Shown in pieces: positions 5,587-5,995 of a DNA stretch of 5,995 nt. The first letter of the stretch is position 1. Each line of letters begins with the position of its first letter. The notes under the pieces were generated by a model that was given only the letters and a program-made list of their open reading frames with translations, searched no databases and was not told where the DNA came from. The position numbers and the translations under genes are program-made. Source of the DNA: Gammaproteobacteria bacterium (GTDB taxonomy: Bacteria > Pseudomonadota > Gammaproteobacteria > GCA-001735895); NCBI GenBank assembly GCA_029882955.1, contig JAOUJX010000266.1, positions 1 to 5,995 on the forward strand, read 5' to 3'.

Positions 5587-5995
5587 TTAGTCTAAGAACG
5601 CCGTATCGGCATGCAGGTTTTCAGCTGACTGGTTGCTTTCGAGTTTCTGTTTAATTAATTTCGAGACACTCACAAACTTAAATTTGTCCATGGTTTCGGT
5701 CAGATTTTCCTGCAGGTAAGTGATGGTGGTTGAATGCGGGTGACCGATGGCAATCGCATGGCCCTGCTTGCGGGCTTTTTGCAGCCATATCTGGAATTGC
5801 AAATGAATCGATTCGGGGTTATCACGCTCGTTATCCAGAAAAACATCACGGCTGATTGAGTGTAAACCTGAGTTGACTGCTTCGGTGTAAGCGATGCTCT
5901 TTGGTGATGTTCGGCTGTCGAGAAAGTAAAAATCCGGGTTGTATGCCTTGATGCTATCCATAATAGGGCGCATAAAATAATCAAATTGAGTCAGG
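5587..5995 (-). CDS. yibQ: Divergent polysaccharide deacetylase family protein, YibQ-like, C-terminal part (5' end outside window)
   Basis: Minus-strand gene whose C-terminal 135 or so codons are visible, ending at TAA (complement of 5587-5589). The frame stays open through the right edge (LTQFDYF precedes the ATG at 5973-5971), so that ATG is internal and the start lies beyond the window. The fragment matches the divergent polysaccharide deacetylase family (Pfam Polysacc_deac_2, formerly DUF610): MRPIMDSIK, then FYFLDSRTSP, VFLDNERD, an LQFQIWLQKARKQGHAIAIGHPH stretch whose IGHPH motif is at 5734-5748, and a final FVSVSKLI segment. E. coli YibQ has the same order of blocks. Members are usually exported and adopt a NodB-like fold, but activity is poorly defined; the signal peptide and N-terminal metal-site residues cannot be judged here. 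In many gammaproteobacteria the gene follows envC-type and carboxy-terminal protease genes, which would lie to the right of this window. The 33-nt gap to the convergent dehydrogenase gene shows no clear terminator. Confidence 0.88.
   Translation of the reverse strand, partial: LTQFDYFMRPIMDSIKAYNPDFYFLDSRTSPKSIAYTEAVNSGLHSISRDVFLDNERDNPESIHLQFQIWLQKARKQGHAIAIGHPHSTTITYLQENLTETMDKFKFVSVSKLIKQKLESNQSAENLHADTAFLD

Noticed and set aside
5700..5984. 94-codon minus-strand open frame overlapping the yibQ-like gene
   Set aside because: It lies in another frame of a region whose main frame carries clear family motifs (DSRTSP, IGHPH); it is a shadow.
1..5995. Mobile element, CRISPR array, tRNA/rRNA or defence cassette
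   Set aside because: The window is almost fully occupied by five housekeeping or metabolic genes and one partial envelope gene. The gaps hold no array of repeats, transposase remnant or cloverleaf that I could recognise.

Overview
The window is an ordinary chromosomal housekeeping segment, most likely from a non-enteric gammaproteobacterium. The evidence is the gene order (end of the F-type ATP synthase operon, then glmU, then glmS), the E. coli-like lengths and near-colinear residue numbering of AtpD, AtpC, GlmU and GlmS, and a YibQ-type deacetylase-like gene at the right edge. Species cannot be named from this sequence alone. There is no sign of mobile DNA, CRISPR, tRNA, rRNA or a multi-gene accessory system.

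Layout. Positions 1-718 hold the C-terminal half of atpD (F1 beta subunit), cut by the left edge. atpC (F1 epsilon) follows at 730-1146 with its Shine-Dalgarno on the atpD stop codon. A textbook intrinsic terminator with a C(UUCG)G loop at 1166-1193 closes the ATP synthase operon. After a short AT-rich leader containing a 6-bp-arm palindrome come glmU (1246-2616) and glmS (2621-4441), only 4 nt apart and evidently co-transcribed. A 74-nt gap with a perfect 8-bp inverted repeat separates glmS from a medium-chain dehydrogenase/reductase gene (4516-5553). This enzyme keeps the structural-zinc cysteines but lacks the usual catalytic-zinc ligands. The 3' end of a convergent yibQ-like gene (divergent polysaccharide deacetylase family) lies on the minus strand at 5587-5995 and runs off the right edge.

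How the genes work together. AtpD and AtpC belong to the same F1 rotary motor. GlmS makes glucosamine-6-phosphate from fructose-6-phosphate and glutamine. GlmU makes UDP-GlcNAc from glucosamine-1-phosphate, acetyl-CoA and UTP, feeding peptidoglycan and LPS synthesis. GlmM, which links the two steps, is not in the window. The dehydrogenase is not obviously connected to amino-sugar metabolism and may be a separate unit or a read-through passenger. The YibQ-like protein is probably envelope-associated, but its partners would lie to the right.

The second-look items are small: two candidate operators in intergenic gaps, a shared 11-bp intergenic word, a poly-A heptamer at the glmU end, an octa-T tract at the start of the dehydrogenase gene, and a few substitutions at usually conserved positions. 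I found no evidence for a previously undescribed system.
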